Source: Hyperoplus lanceolatus (taxonomy: Eukaryota; Chordata; Actinopteri; Uranoscopiformes; Ammodytidae). Taken from it: DNA of 64,000 nucleotides. The stretch covers positions 9,858,001-9,922,000 of the forward strand of contig CM049410.1 in assembly GCA_026929865.2 (NCBI GenBank). The letters run 5' to 3'. A model generated the notes under the pieces. It searched no databases. It was not told where the DNA came from and worked only from the letters and a program-made list of their open reading frames with translations. The translations under genes were made by a program, and so were the position numbers. Position 1 is the stretch's first letter, and the number at the start of each line of letters is the position of its first letter. Below, piece by piece: positions 48,287-60,500 of this stretch.

Positions 48287-51200
48287 TCAGGGGGTCACAC
48301 CGGTGAAGGTGTATACGGGCAGAGACAGGGCATTGTTCAGGTACTTGCTCAGCGACAGCTCACGGTCGCTGCTGACACTAAACTTGGAGCGGATGCCACA
48401 CCCCGGGTCCAAACAAGGAGAGATCTCCATCCTGCAGAGGAATTACATCACATTGTTTCTAAAGGTACAGTACACCAAGGTGAAACAGAAATGTCAAACA
48501 GTGAACGGTGAACGGTGAACGGTGAACGGTGAACAGGCAATGGGTGACCTTTGGATGTCAGTGTACGTCCTGCATGAGTCCTGGTCCAGGCACACAGAGA
48601 GCACTCTGTGCTCCATTGTCTTTATGCAGATGTTTTGAATTCGGATTGTCTACATGGTCAAAACACAAAAGGTTTAGAAAAGCCTAACAGTTTTCATATA
48701 AAGTTTCAGTTCCTTGAAATAATCACTCACAATAATAAAATATAATTTGTGTGTATAAGGAAGAAGTAAATGACTTCTTACTGTAATAGATCCTGGGTTC
48801 AAACTGTCAAACATGACTGCAAGGTAGTTCTCACCTGGACACAGTGCCAAGGATAATTCATATATTTTTTCTTCTTGCATCAACATACATTCTATCAACT
48901 AAATATATACTCAAATATAGACTAAAAAGATGAACCTGATCTTACAGCTGCCGGCTCCGATGTAATCTCCACGCCACATATCATGGGTGCATCTTTCTTC
49001 ACAACTTCTCTTTTGCTTAAAGAGTTCTGTTGAGAATGTGAACGTTAGCCACAAATACTGCTGCTGATGCTAATGCTAAATGCAATGTATCACTATTGCT
49101 ATAGGAGTGTACCTTTGTATAACAGACGGAGATGAAGGCCCCAAAGACTTCCACTGTTGACTTCTTACGTCGTGAAGAAGGCTCGTCTGTCAAAGGAACA
49201 ACACCATAGTGAAGTCAGTTCATGACTTTCATTTGACTCACAGTCAGTGGCAGACAGTATTTCTACAATCACACTTAAGTAGACACTGAAAGACATTGAG
49301 AAACATACTTGAGACTTTTTTCTTTTCCTTAAGGTGTCTAAACTCTGGGAATTCTGCCTTCAGATGGGACACAAACACCTCCTCCACCACGTCTCCGTCA
49401 AAGCGGGTCATCTGAACACACAGTGTATGCAGTCAAAAGAAGAAACAAGCATGTAGCAGCAATATATCATTACCATAATCGGCTACCAGCATCTACAGTA
49501 CCAGGCTCTACACTGCACTGTACACTGTTTCAACCACTAATGGATAAAAGGTGCTAATTATTTCCTTAAAACTGAACCTGTTTATCTTGTTTGGCCACCA
49601 GGGGACAGCATACAAATTAAAACACACATACATGTCCATGTATCACCTTACAAAGTTGTCATCCTCTTTACTATACACATGGTCATTTAAAGGTGTAGTA
49701 AGCGATTTATTTAAGTCAATATAAGTGTTAAAGGTGCTGTAAGCGGAATAGTTCTTTTAGCTAACTTCCTGTCAGTTACTGCAGTTAGCAGTCCCCTCGC
49801 TCGTCCCTACGTCACCACATTAATGCACTGCGGTCTTCAAGCAGCGAGTTATCTAGCATCATCTCAGATCCATAGTGTGATAAAACATGATAAAAACCAT
49901 CAAAACAGACATTGGGAAGGATGTTTACCTGCTCTGCCATTGTAGGCGCATAAACATTCACCCATCTGTTGCTCTGGTGTGCACCGGCAGTGAGACCATG
50001 AGTGAGACGGGTGTCGGTTTGTAGCGTTCTCTCTTGTGATTGGATAAAAATTTCGGGATACTCCAATAAGTTTATTTGCCGATTACATGCAGAGCAGCTG
50101 ACTGAGAGATCGACTTTATGAAACGCGCACATTATGAAAGTGATCACTGTATGAATAAAGAGCGATGTAACACTTATATTAACATAAATAAACCGCTTAC
50201 TTCACCTTTAAGTCACTCTTTATTCATACAGTGATCACTTATATAGTGTGCACGTTTCATAAAGCCGTGGCGATCTCTCAGTCACCCGCTCTGCATGTAA
50301 TCGGCAAATAAACTTTTCGGGGATCCCACTACTGATAACCAATCAGAAGAAAGAACGCTACAAACCGTCACCCGTCTTACTTCCGGTGCACGTGCAGAGC
50401 GACAGATGGGTGAATGTGTATGCGCCTACAATGGCGGAGCAGGTAAAAATCCTTGTTTTGATGGTTTTTATCATGTTTTATCACACTTAGGGATCTGAGA
50501 TAATGCTAGGTAACTCGCTGCTTGAAGGCATTATTGTGGTGACGTGGGGATGAGGAAGGGGACTGCTAAGTGCAGGAAGTTAGCTAAACTGACCATTACT
50601 GAACCTTTAATCAATTGTTGATATAAAGAAAATGACTGCTTTGGTCAATTGTTTTTTTCTGCTTATTCTTTTGACATTTTGATACCCAACCTTACTCAGA
50701 GCAACACACTTTCATGCATGTAAATTTCAATATCTATACATTTGATATGCAAATTAACGATACCTTGACCGAGTAGAGCGGCAGGTGAACTGGCTGTGTC
50801 CCACAGCGAAGGTAGTAACACAGGGTGTCCAGTAGGAAGGCGTTTTGCTTCAATGGCGCACTGTCGACAAAGTGCTGAAATGGATGGATGTCACAGGAGT
50901 AAATAGGGTCATATAAACACCCATACAACACTTCACTACATGTTGACAATGGCAAACATTTTACCTGCTTAAAGGACACCCATTGTGCAAAATCCACTTG
51001 TTCATGTTAATATTGGTCCTCTGTGCGTCTAGAGATTCCAAAAGTACGAGAAAAAAACACTATTTTTCTCCCCCTCCACCTTTCTGAAAACCTGTGTTCA
51101 AAAACCCCTGTCAGATTTCTCTCCGCATTTGACATCATAAGGGGAGATGCAATGCCCCCGTCACCTTACCAAACTAACTAGAACTACTTCTACCTGTGAT

Positions 51201-51844
51201 ACGCACACCCCCAGATACCCCAGCATATAAGTGGCAGTTTGGTTCAAACCGGCAGTAAGATTCGGGGCCAATCAGAGCAGAATGGTATTTTTGGAAGGCG
51301 GGCTTATAACACGAAGGGTTTCAGACAGAGACTGAAAAGATCAACCCAAATGACATTTTTGAGCCTGAATATGAGCACAATATGTCACCTTTAAAATCAG
51401 CAGCTGTTAGCTTTGTAGCATTAGCTCAAAGTCCTTGTGCTTATACAGCCTCCCAGAACTGCTAGTCTTTTAGTTTAGCTTAAATCTGTGGTTACCATTC
51501 CAGCTAGTTTAGAGATCTGAGCTCCCAGAGTGTTGATGTTGCTGTTGTACCATGGATCTACTTTTCCCAACAAGGTGGAGAGAGAGAGTCGGCCTCCATC
51601 TTTCCATGGGATATCCTATGAGGAATAACAGGGTCATGTAGAGAATATTGTTATACCAGGCAGCCAGTGTCGCTTTGAGTGAGCCATGTGTGACTCACAG
51701 GTGAGCTGAGCGAGGGCTCCACATCAGTGACTGGGATGTAGTACAGCCGTAGGTTCAGTTTCTTGGTCAAAGTAAGACGTTTAGACTCCCTTTCTCTGTA
51801 CAGAAATCCATCATAGAAAACATCTTAAAATATGAATATACGGC

Positions 51845-51900
<56 letters not shown>

Positions 51901-54402
51901 GAATTACAGCACTTTGCTGCAGCACTATTTGGAAGCAGGTATTTATAATTTAAAAAAAGCAGCTGCTCACCTAATAGAGTGATAAGCCCTGGTGAGTCTT
52001 CCCAGCACACGATCGTCCCCCATCACCACGACCCGTGCTATGTGTCGCCTGCTGTCCTCATAAGTGACAGGAGGAGCGCTTCCAGGAAATGCTTCTATCT
52101 TTTCCCTCATTAGGCTCAGTTTATCTGCTGGCTTTAGGCTCTTATAGGCATTTCTCCGTGTGAACGCTGCCACTGGCTTTCTGACTGGAGACCCCTCTGT
52201 GTCATCAAAGTCACTCTCCTTCAGATCTTGTTCTATTTTCCTGTCGTCAGAACCAATTGAATCTTCTTTTTTGTCCCTCTCCTCTGCGAAGTTTGCCAGC
52301 AGATTCCCTTGAGTATAGATACATTTAGTGTACATATGTTAACTCGACAATAGGACCTCCTATTCACTCTTAACAGAAATAGATCAGGTAGAGGCAGTTT
52401 TTTGTTTGTCTAACTCACATAGATCCTCATCATCGCTCCACAAGAGGAAGTTGATCTTTGGAAAGGGCATTGCAGTGGCACACACAGAGCCATCATCCAC
52501 CTTGTTTGAATCTGTGAAAAGAGGTACAGATAGTGTTTGTATCGCTGTGTGTTCATATTAAACTGGACTAAGACAGCAGTGATGCATACACACCTTCTTT
52601 AGAGGAATCCAAGATGTCTGTGTATATGCTTTGTAGTTTTTTCAGATATGCTGCGCGGCCACCTGTGCCACACTTTATGCTCTGCTCCACGGCTACAACC
52701 ACTTCCTGGAAATATTTATCTGCCATATGGTCCTCTAAGGCCTGAAATACACAAAAGCCACAATAAAATTAAATTAAGAGCATTTTTTTATTTATTTTTT
52801 ATTGATGCTGTTAATGGTTCTCCGAGGAACTTTCAATTCGTGTTAATTCTGGGTGAGCATATATAGAAGTATCCTTCTTACTTGGTCCAAAGCATTTCCA
52901 TAAACCTGCTTACCTCCAGAGCCTCAGCCAGTTTGGAGCTCTGGCATGTGGTCCCAAGCCCTGTCAGCAGCACCCGTAGCACAAAGTTATTCTCCACGGT
53001 TTGTGCGTCCGTGAGCAAACTGGACATCTGCAACTGTGCTCGTACCATTTCCTCCAGCGGAGCAGAAAACACAGCTGGGTCAGCGAGCACAAACACCCTG
53101 GAGGGAAACCAACAATACAGAGAAGGAGCAAGACAATGGATGCAATAACAACAGTTTATTCAGTGTTAAACTCACACAGCACACCATTTTAAATACAAGT
53201 TGATAACCTTTCAAAGGAGTTATGTACTTTTCTTGCAAGGTAAAATGCTCATTCTTCAAATTCTGCTCCGCCATGACTTTCCTCTGATATAGGGAGCCTA
53301 TCGAGGGAAAGATTAGGTGTTCATTTTGCAGCATTATAATGCACTGACTGTATTGATTTCAGCTTGTTTTCTGGAAATGTGCTCATTGATGCATAGGCTA
53401 ATACCTGGTGTGATCATTTCCATCTTTATGCTTCTCAGAGTGCTCAGGGCCACTGAGGAGTAAGGCGACGGTAAGATGAGCAGTTTCATCAAACACTCAT
53501 AAACTGTCTGGTAAAGGCTTGAAGGAACCATGGCACCTGACTGGAAAGATACATACAGAAAAATAGCTAAACAATAATGTCTTTCATCTCTCCACGATTG
53601 CAATGAATGGGCAAATGTTATTAGAAGTCACACAGGTCCTACCTGAATAACCACATAGTATAGAGTGTGCAGCAATGGGATGATGTGTGTGTATCCTTTT
53701 TCAGAAGTCTGTATCAGTTGTCAAACAAAGAGTTATGCAAGAGTTTTATTCCAGCTTCTGCAAACATTTATTTTCAACACAAGAAAAGCATGCAGGCATG
53801 AATGAAAGCATCCATGACGATGGAAACACACAAGCTTTGTTTGGAAGACCACTTGGAATTTTTAAATCTAACTTTGAAAGTTGCTAACCCTCTTTAGCTT
53901 CTGTTCCAACTCTTTGAGCAGCACTCTGATCAATGAAACACTGCAGGACTGATCCATCTCCAACTTCTTCTGAAGACTCCATCGAAGTATTCCTGCAGAG
54001 CGGAGGGACTGTTTGTATTTGACTATGCATCTTACACAGTCTTACAAGATATTGATCTTGGGGCATGTTGTGTTGATCGTGTTACCTTTATCAATACGTT
54101 TTTCACCTCAACCAGTTATTAACTGTTATTGGTCCAAACCTTGTTTTGCCTTTAAGTGCTTTGTATTGGTTCAGTAGCAGCTATACCTTTCTGTGAAGCC
54201 TTGCGGCAGTTGGTCTCTTTGAGCAGATTCTGGACAGTGTTGTACAGGTTGGACTCCAATGGCGACAGAGCCTCGTCAGCTAAAAATGAAGATGCAACTG
54301 TTGATGATAACCACAGTCGATTCTACACTCTGCTCCTCCAAGCATAAATCAGCAAAAACGAGTTTGTGCAAATGAAAGGCACTTACCTGTAGGATCTGCC
54401 AT
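48287..54402 (-). CDS. pik3r6: PI3K-gamma regulatory subunit 6 (p84/p87 adaptor)
   Basis: This is an adaptor that links p110-gamma to G-protein beta-gamma at the membrane. Nineteen exons close in frame (731 residues; human 754): 54387-54402, 54187-54279, 53889-53992, 53643-53708, 53405-53540, 53228-53297, 52914-53097, 52594-52741, 52419-52511, 51971-52307, 51699-51795, 51496-51615, 50764-50874, 49309-49411, 49113-49186, 48946-49026, 48782-48898, 48549-48649, 48287-48431. The start is MADPTADEALS. Family blocks: LRWSLQKKLE, HIIPLLHTLYYV, GSLYQRKVMAEQN, VVVMGDDRVLGRLTRAYHSIR, KLNLRLYYIPV, KVDPWYNSNINTL, CYYLRCGTQPVHLPLYSVK and the tail LSLPVYTFTGVTP. The 48782-48898 exon has a weak acceptor and is the least certain. 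Head-to-tail with its paralogue pik3r5, 971 bp apart. Confidence 0.93.
48501..48535. repeat. Five-unit 7 bp minisatellite (GTGAACG)n
   Basis: Perfect 7 bp units lie in the 117 bp last intron of pik3r6, between exons 48287-48431 and 48549-48649. Confidence 0.9.
49593..49608 (+). promoter_or_regulatory. CTCF-like motif in pik3r6 intron
   Basis: GGCCACCAGGGGACAGCA differs at one core position from CCASYAGRKGGCRS. No binding evidence can be read from the sequence. Confidence 0.35.
49687..50211. mobile_element. TTAA-flanked inverted-repeat element in pik3r6 intron
   Basis: TTAAAGGTGTAGTAAGCG at 49687 is matched inverted at 50208-50211. The imperfect terminal repeats are about 45 bp long. A second AGGTGCTGTAAGCG end lies inside at 49728, so the element is nested or partly duplicated. 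Confidence 0.7.
50212..50610. mobile_element. Inverted second copy of the TTAA element interior
   Basis: This 400 bp stretch is the inverse of about 49735-50150 with about 10-15 percent differences and ends on AACCTTTAA at 50602-50610. Each arm contains the inverse-related motif CGCCTACAATGGCGGAGCAG followed by GTAAA, or its slightly altered form: a start codon plus splice donor. Confidence 0.7.
50969..51394. mobile_element. TTAA-flanked miniature element with GACAC/GTGAC ends
   Basis: TTAAAGGACACCCATTGTGC at the left and GCACAATATGTCACCTTTAA at the right form 20 bp imperfect inverted repeats. Both lie on TTAA. There is no coding capacity. It sits in a pik3r6 intron. Confidence 0.8.
51845..51894. 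repeat. (CA)n microsatellite in pik3r6 intron
   Basis: About 25 CA units lie in the 175 bp intron between exons 51699-51795 and 51971-52307. Confidence 0.95.
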
Positions 54403-55373
54403 CTCTTCTGGATAGTTGTTCATTCAGAAACCAGGAAAATGAAAAGTCAATCTGCCATCTTCACAACAGATGTTCACGTCTGATGTCTGTACCTCGTCAG
54501 CAAAAAGTTCTGCATTTGTCCCTGAAATGCTCAGGACTAAATGTAAAGATTGACTCAAAAAACTTCTTCTTCTCCCTCTGCTGCCACACCTGAGTGAAAT
54601 GATTGGATAAAGGTTGTGTGTGTATTGTTTGTGTTTGCAAGTGAGACAGGTTGTGACTCATTAGAGGAAGTACAGGTTCGGCTGTTGGAGTGGGATTGAA
54701 ATGCAATTGTGTGACAGAAGAAAAACTTTATGAAATGTGTTTTTTTGGAACAAAATGAATAATAAGTTTTCATTGATATCGCCTCAAAATAAATAGCTTA
54801 TTTTATTACACATTAAATGTATCATGGATCGACATAACGTACACAATAGTAATCAAGTAATCAGTTTTAAGCTACTGACAGCAGATAATTGTCACAATTG
54901 AAAAGTAACATCTCTTCAAAGCCCACGAGACACTGAATCCACTGAACACCCACATCGATTAATGCACAATACTTATGAATATTTCATAAAGTTCCATTTT
55001 GAAAAAATGAAAGATATTTCTCCCAAAAATATATTCAATTGCTCGCAGATTCAGGTGTGACATCAAATATGTTATAAGGAAATAAGGAAAAGGCAAAAGC
55101 TGGAAGTCAATCATCTAAACTAAATAATCAAACACGTAGCTTTCTTATAACAATGTGACTCATGCACCCTGCCATCAGCTATACAGGACAACCTGAAATA
55201 TGTGAGGGTAAGTAAATGTCACAATATAGTTAAACCTTGTGGAAATAGTTTTTGTTGATTTCCTTTATTTTTACGATCTATTTTTTTTCAGGATAAATAT
55301 TCTGAATCCCGTGTTGCTGGGGTGTTAGCGACACACAAAACCCCTCCATGGATTCATACAGTTTAAACACGTG
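54403..55373. other. pik3r6 upstream region / pik3r5 3' UTR
   Basis: A 971 bp spacer. AATAAA on the minus strand at 55264-55269 is a plausible pik3r5 poly(A) signal about 105 bp past its stop, so the pik3r6 promoter must lie in the remaining 860 bp or so. No other gene is seen. Confidence 0.6.
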
Positions 55374-57250
55374 TTAGGGACATGAGGCAGAGAAAGAAGT
55401 GATGGGTAGACATAGCAGGGAGCAGTAGGACGGGTGCAGGGGCTGGACTTGGCCGGGGGAGGGCTTGTAGGACTTCCAGTCTGAACCCTTTCCTGGTTTA
55501 CAGCACAGAGACACCTCGCACCTGCAGATACACACAGACACAGACACACTGAATCCCCGCAATGTGGGTACAATAAATGGGAGACTGTAGCCTAACTTTA
55601 CCGGACAGACATTAAAGGTGCACTATGCAGTTTCAGGGGAGGGTGATTTGTTTACATGTGCAGAGCCGACATAGCCTGGTCCTACCAGACCATCGTACTT
55701 AATTTCATTTGTACAGAAGGTCTGTAATCGCTCAATTGACAAATGTTAACTCACTTGAAGGCGGGTGTCTGTTGAAGTTTAAAACTATTGGATCTGCCCA
55801 GTGCCACTCTGGATCTGCCAGTCAATCGCATAACATTTGGTTGTGACGTACAGTATGTCATGCGCAGGCTTCTGAGCCACTCCCTCTGTTCGCTGATTGG
55901 ACCGGCCAAAAATCTGCCAGAGAAAGCCTAAAAATATACCGCAGGCCCAGACTAACTACTGAAGGGAAATGAAAATTGAGCGGAAGTACATAGGCGGGCG
56001 GTACCCGGCTAGAGCCGACATTAAGTCTACAAAATATATTTACTCTACATGTAAATCTTGGCATTGAATAATTCGTTAATTAAGCATCCATTTATTCATC
56101 GTCATAAATAAAAATAATTTTGAGGCACCTGGAACCAAAAGTAAGTGTTGAATATGCTTGTAAACAAAACTGTGGGCCCTGCTTCTGTAAACAACAGCAG
56201 AAAAGTAACTTTTCGGGAAGCTTTCTAACTTTCTAACTAGTGTTCCAGGGATCCAGTTTGGGGTGAGTCAAGTTTGTTTATTCAGTTATGAGAATATAAT
56301 ACACATTTTAGCTTCTCTGACACACCCAAAGTTACATAGTGCACCTTTAGCCTTTAATCAATTGTCTGATTTTACTCTTCACAATATAGGGGACAGGCCT
56401 CGTATTTCCCTTTAACATCAAACTAGGTAGGACTTTGAATGTAGACCTGTAATTTGTAATGGAGCATTTTTACATTGAGTCATTGGTACTTTTAACCTTA
56501 TGTCTACTTTGAAGGGAGTACCTGATGACACTTTGGATGAACTTCTTCTCATCCTGGTCCAGACACACAGCGAAAGTTGTCCCGTCTTCCCCCCTATCCA
56601 CCTGCACCTTGTCCACCTTCACCTCTGATATGGAGATGTGCTGTGGAGGAATGGAGGGAGATCAAGTGTAAGGAAGAGTTGTTTTCTTTTCAATAGGATA
56701 TAGGGTGTTCATGAGATTATGTTGAGTGTTTAGTTTCACCTGGTTGTAGCCCTTTTTAGACTTGGAGCACTGCCTCTTCAGGACTTCTGTCATTGTCAGC
56801 TGTAGACTTTCTATCCTCGAATCTGGATGGGACAAAGTTTGATTTTTTAATTTGACATCAAAATGCAGATGCAAAATAGAATGAAAACTCCAAAAACATG
56901 CTTAAAAGACTGGGACTACTATTGCATCAGTGTCACACACACCTAGCTGCTCTGGTTTCCGGCAGGCTTTGTTAAGATTTATCGACGTGCAAACCATGTC
57001 AGTCTGAGTCCACTGACTCCTGCCGCTCACAGCCACCTGTGAGTGAATGTAGACGGGGCCGATGTTAAAAATAGCTGCGGCTGTGAGCAACAATCTATGC
57101 ATTATTGTTTGCAGGAAATCTGTGGACGTCCCACAGCAGGAAACAATACCTTATTGTAGGCAACACTTAGTGGTAAAGGGATAGCCTCCCGTACGGCATC
57201 TATTCCGAACCTTTTGCTGGCAGCACCTACAAAAAGATAGCACACATTAG

Positions 57251-57324
<74 letters not shown>

Positions 57325-57528
57325 TGTGTCTGTGGCTATGTCTGTCTGGGGACATGTGTCAGACTGTGACTCACCCATGGCCTTAACAGCTCTGGTTCCA
57401 GCAGTGTGGCCGAGCTCCAGTGAGTGAATGAACACTTCCCGTCTCCTCTCTCCTCCAGCCAGAGTCAGCTATGTATGTAGGAGGACACCGCAACAGTCAT
57501 TCATTCAGTCAGACGAGAGGATGTTTGT

Positions 57529-57598
<70 letters not shown>

Positions 57599-60500
57599 CT
57601 CCTCTCACCTCAGCCTGGTAGAGCGGCACCAGAACAGGCTGGTCGGCATGTCGACAGTAATAAAGCACCAAGTCTGCCAGCAGGGGAAGCCTCTCCACGC
57701 TGCCACTGCTCACTGACACATCTCCTTCCTTACAGCCATTCTGCTTCATGGAGAACACGTAGGAATTTCAAAGAATATTGATTTAACCAACAAGCATGTC
57801 ATCTTTGAAATGACAAAAAGCACCCACTTTGAGCTGCTTACTGGGTAAAACTATTCATAAATAATTTCTATATTTATTAAATAAAACAAGGCATTCTTTT
57901 CTTGTGTCTTTTGCCGCTAACTTCAACAGAATGACGTCAAGGTCTTTATTCCAAGTGTCACTAAAGGTGCGCTGAGGAACTTTCAGTTTGTGTTCATTCT
58001 TGAACCCCATTTGACAAAAGTGGTAGTGTTTTTACTACGCCAGCTGTTGTTCCTGGGTGAGCGTACCCATGACAAAGGCATTAAGAAGAACTTTAGAAAA
58101 ATAGCTTTATTTGCGCTGATGGTTTCGTTTGCTGTTACAGGTCATTTATGATCATGAGAGATTACTGTTTTAGAAATATTTAAAAGTTCCTCGTAGCACC
58201 TTTAAACATGGATGCATTTTTGGATTTAGTTACAACAATTAGAAAATAACTGAAGAGAAAAAGTAAAAAACATTAAGGGACACTTAGTGAATTAGTTACA
58301 TGATTAGCCTCTCTCTTGACTGTAATGTAAAGGCGGCGATGTCAGTATGGACAGTACCTGACAGAGGACATCAGAGGACAGGCTGAGCAGGCTGAGGACG
58401 TTCCTCTCGTACCAGGGGTCCATCATGCCCAACATGTGGGCTATATCAGTGGTGTTGTCCTCCAGCGCACTGCCATTAGACTCCTGTCGACATGACAGAA
58501 TGAAAGGTGTTAATGCATTGAAGGATGCACTTATAACGTCTGTATAGTTTCCTTTTAGCAGGTCTATGCAAAACATCAAGGGAAATTCCTTGCATGTGAA
58601 ACCCTACATAGGGATACACCTGATGATGATCCTAAATAATAAGAACAACTTTTGGGTTGCCAGGTTGTGAACAATCTCTCTGGCTGGTGTTTATGCTCCT
58701 CACAATGAAATTAAAATGTGCAAATGAAGACTTTGTTATGACTCACAAGCCAGAGAGATGTTTCGTAACTGGCAACCCAGAAATTGTTCTAAATAATTGT
58801 AATAACTGGTCTATTAAGCATAAAAAAAAATATGACTACGAATAAAGCCATGACTTACAACTGTAAGCCTACAACCATTTTAAAAGGTGCTTTATTATTA
58901 GCATTATGCTGTCTCTTTGAATACATATAGAGGTGAAAGGCTGAATCGGCTGAAGACAGGTGACAATGACAGATGTCCTCACCACACAAGCAGCAGCTTT
59001 TGATGAAGCTCCTACCGGCCCCTCAGTGGGTGTGTGAACTCCTCCTGGGCTTCCTATACTTCTCCTCTTGGTGGGAACCAGGTAAAACTGCAAATTGCAC
59101 GTCTTGGTGAGTCGGGGCCGTTTGCTCTCTTTCTGCTGCAGGTCGCTGTAGGCCCTGGCCAGCCTGCCAGCCTCTCTGTCACCTCCAAACACCACCACCT
59201 TGACCAGAGTGGGCACAACTGCCAAGTCGCCTTCGTCACAGCTCAGGATGGGCCTCCTGCGGACACACATGTGCTTCTGGGGGGAGAGAGGATCTAGTGG
59301 GGCGGTTGTGGTGGTGGACACATGAACTTGTCTAGATAGGGATCCGGTGTGTTTGAGCCGCGAGCCGGTTCTTTGAAAGTCTTTGGTAATGTCCTCGTGG
59401 TAGCCCATGCTCTGGACGCGGCGGCAGTTCTTGGGGCTACCGGGAGTCTTGAAAAGCATGGAGAAGCGCTCGACGCCTATGAGGGACCTGGACTTCTTCT
59501 TGGGTTTCTTCCTGGGCTTGGGCGGGCTTTCCTGTGGTCCTCCTTCCTCCGCGTCCTCGTGTGCCGTGTCCTCGCTGAAGTCACTCTCCACGCCAGAGGA
59601 GGTGCTGGAGACCACAGACCAGCTGGAGGACAGAGAGTGACCGGAGTCCCTGGAGGAAGAGGAGGCTGTGGAGATGCGGTGGTCCTGATAGTCACGGCCG
59701 CCCAACCTCTTTATGTCCGCTTCCTCTTCCTCGTCCACGCTGGTGTCATTGCTCTCCTCCTCTTCTAGCTCTGTCTTGAGGGAGCAGTCCGGAGGAGAGT
59801 CCAGGTCGGCTTCACAGGCCAGGATGCCATTCAGTATATCTGCGTGAGGGCAAAGAAGAAAACATTTTAAGAGTAGTTAAATGTAAATGATAGATGTCCA
59901 GGTAATAAAGCGGACATATGGAGAGATGTTCAAACGGGATTTTTTTTTTTTACCAAAGTTGTCACTTTCCCAGGAGCATGTGTGACATCTGGGGGAGGGC
60001 AGCGTGAAGGTCTCAACAGCCCCTACGGAGAGGAGGGTTAAGAAAATCACTGCAGTCTGAGAACAATCTTGAGAAAGCAGATTCAGCAACAAACAGAACA
60101 ACAGAAAACTACTTTTCATCAACAAACTGAGGCAGCGTTCCAATCCTCATACATACTTCCCTGCTATTTAGTATGGTATATACAGTACATGTGGTCAGAT
60201 GCAGCATACTTAAAAATACCCCTTACATGTCCTACACAACATCCAGTCATAAATTAAAATTTGGAAATCAGCCTGCACTTTAGCAGTAAGTTTATGGCAC
60301 GATGCTATGAATGCAAAAGACAAGTAGAAGTATGTCCCAATTGTGTGCCTACAGCATGCAAACAACACACTTTTTATGATCAGCTGTAGTATATAGAAAA
60401 GTAAAAAGAAAGAGCATACGGTTTGGAACGCAGAGTGAATATGGAAACTAGTCTCCACTTTGTCCATGGCATTTAATTATTATTTTTTTTTTGTCTCTCA

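Noticed and set aside
53080-53334. Apparent frame break between pik3r6 exons 53228-53297 and 52914-53097
   Set aside because: On rereading, the donor is GAAAA|GTACAT, which leaves two bases and joins in frame (QEK-VFVLADP). There is no frameshift.
59349-59768. 139-codon plus-strand frame
   Set aside because: Antisense of the large pik3r5 exon 58983-59839.
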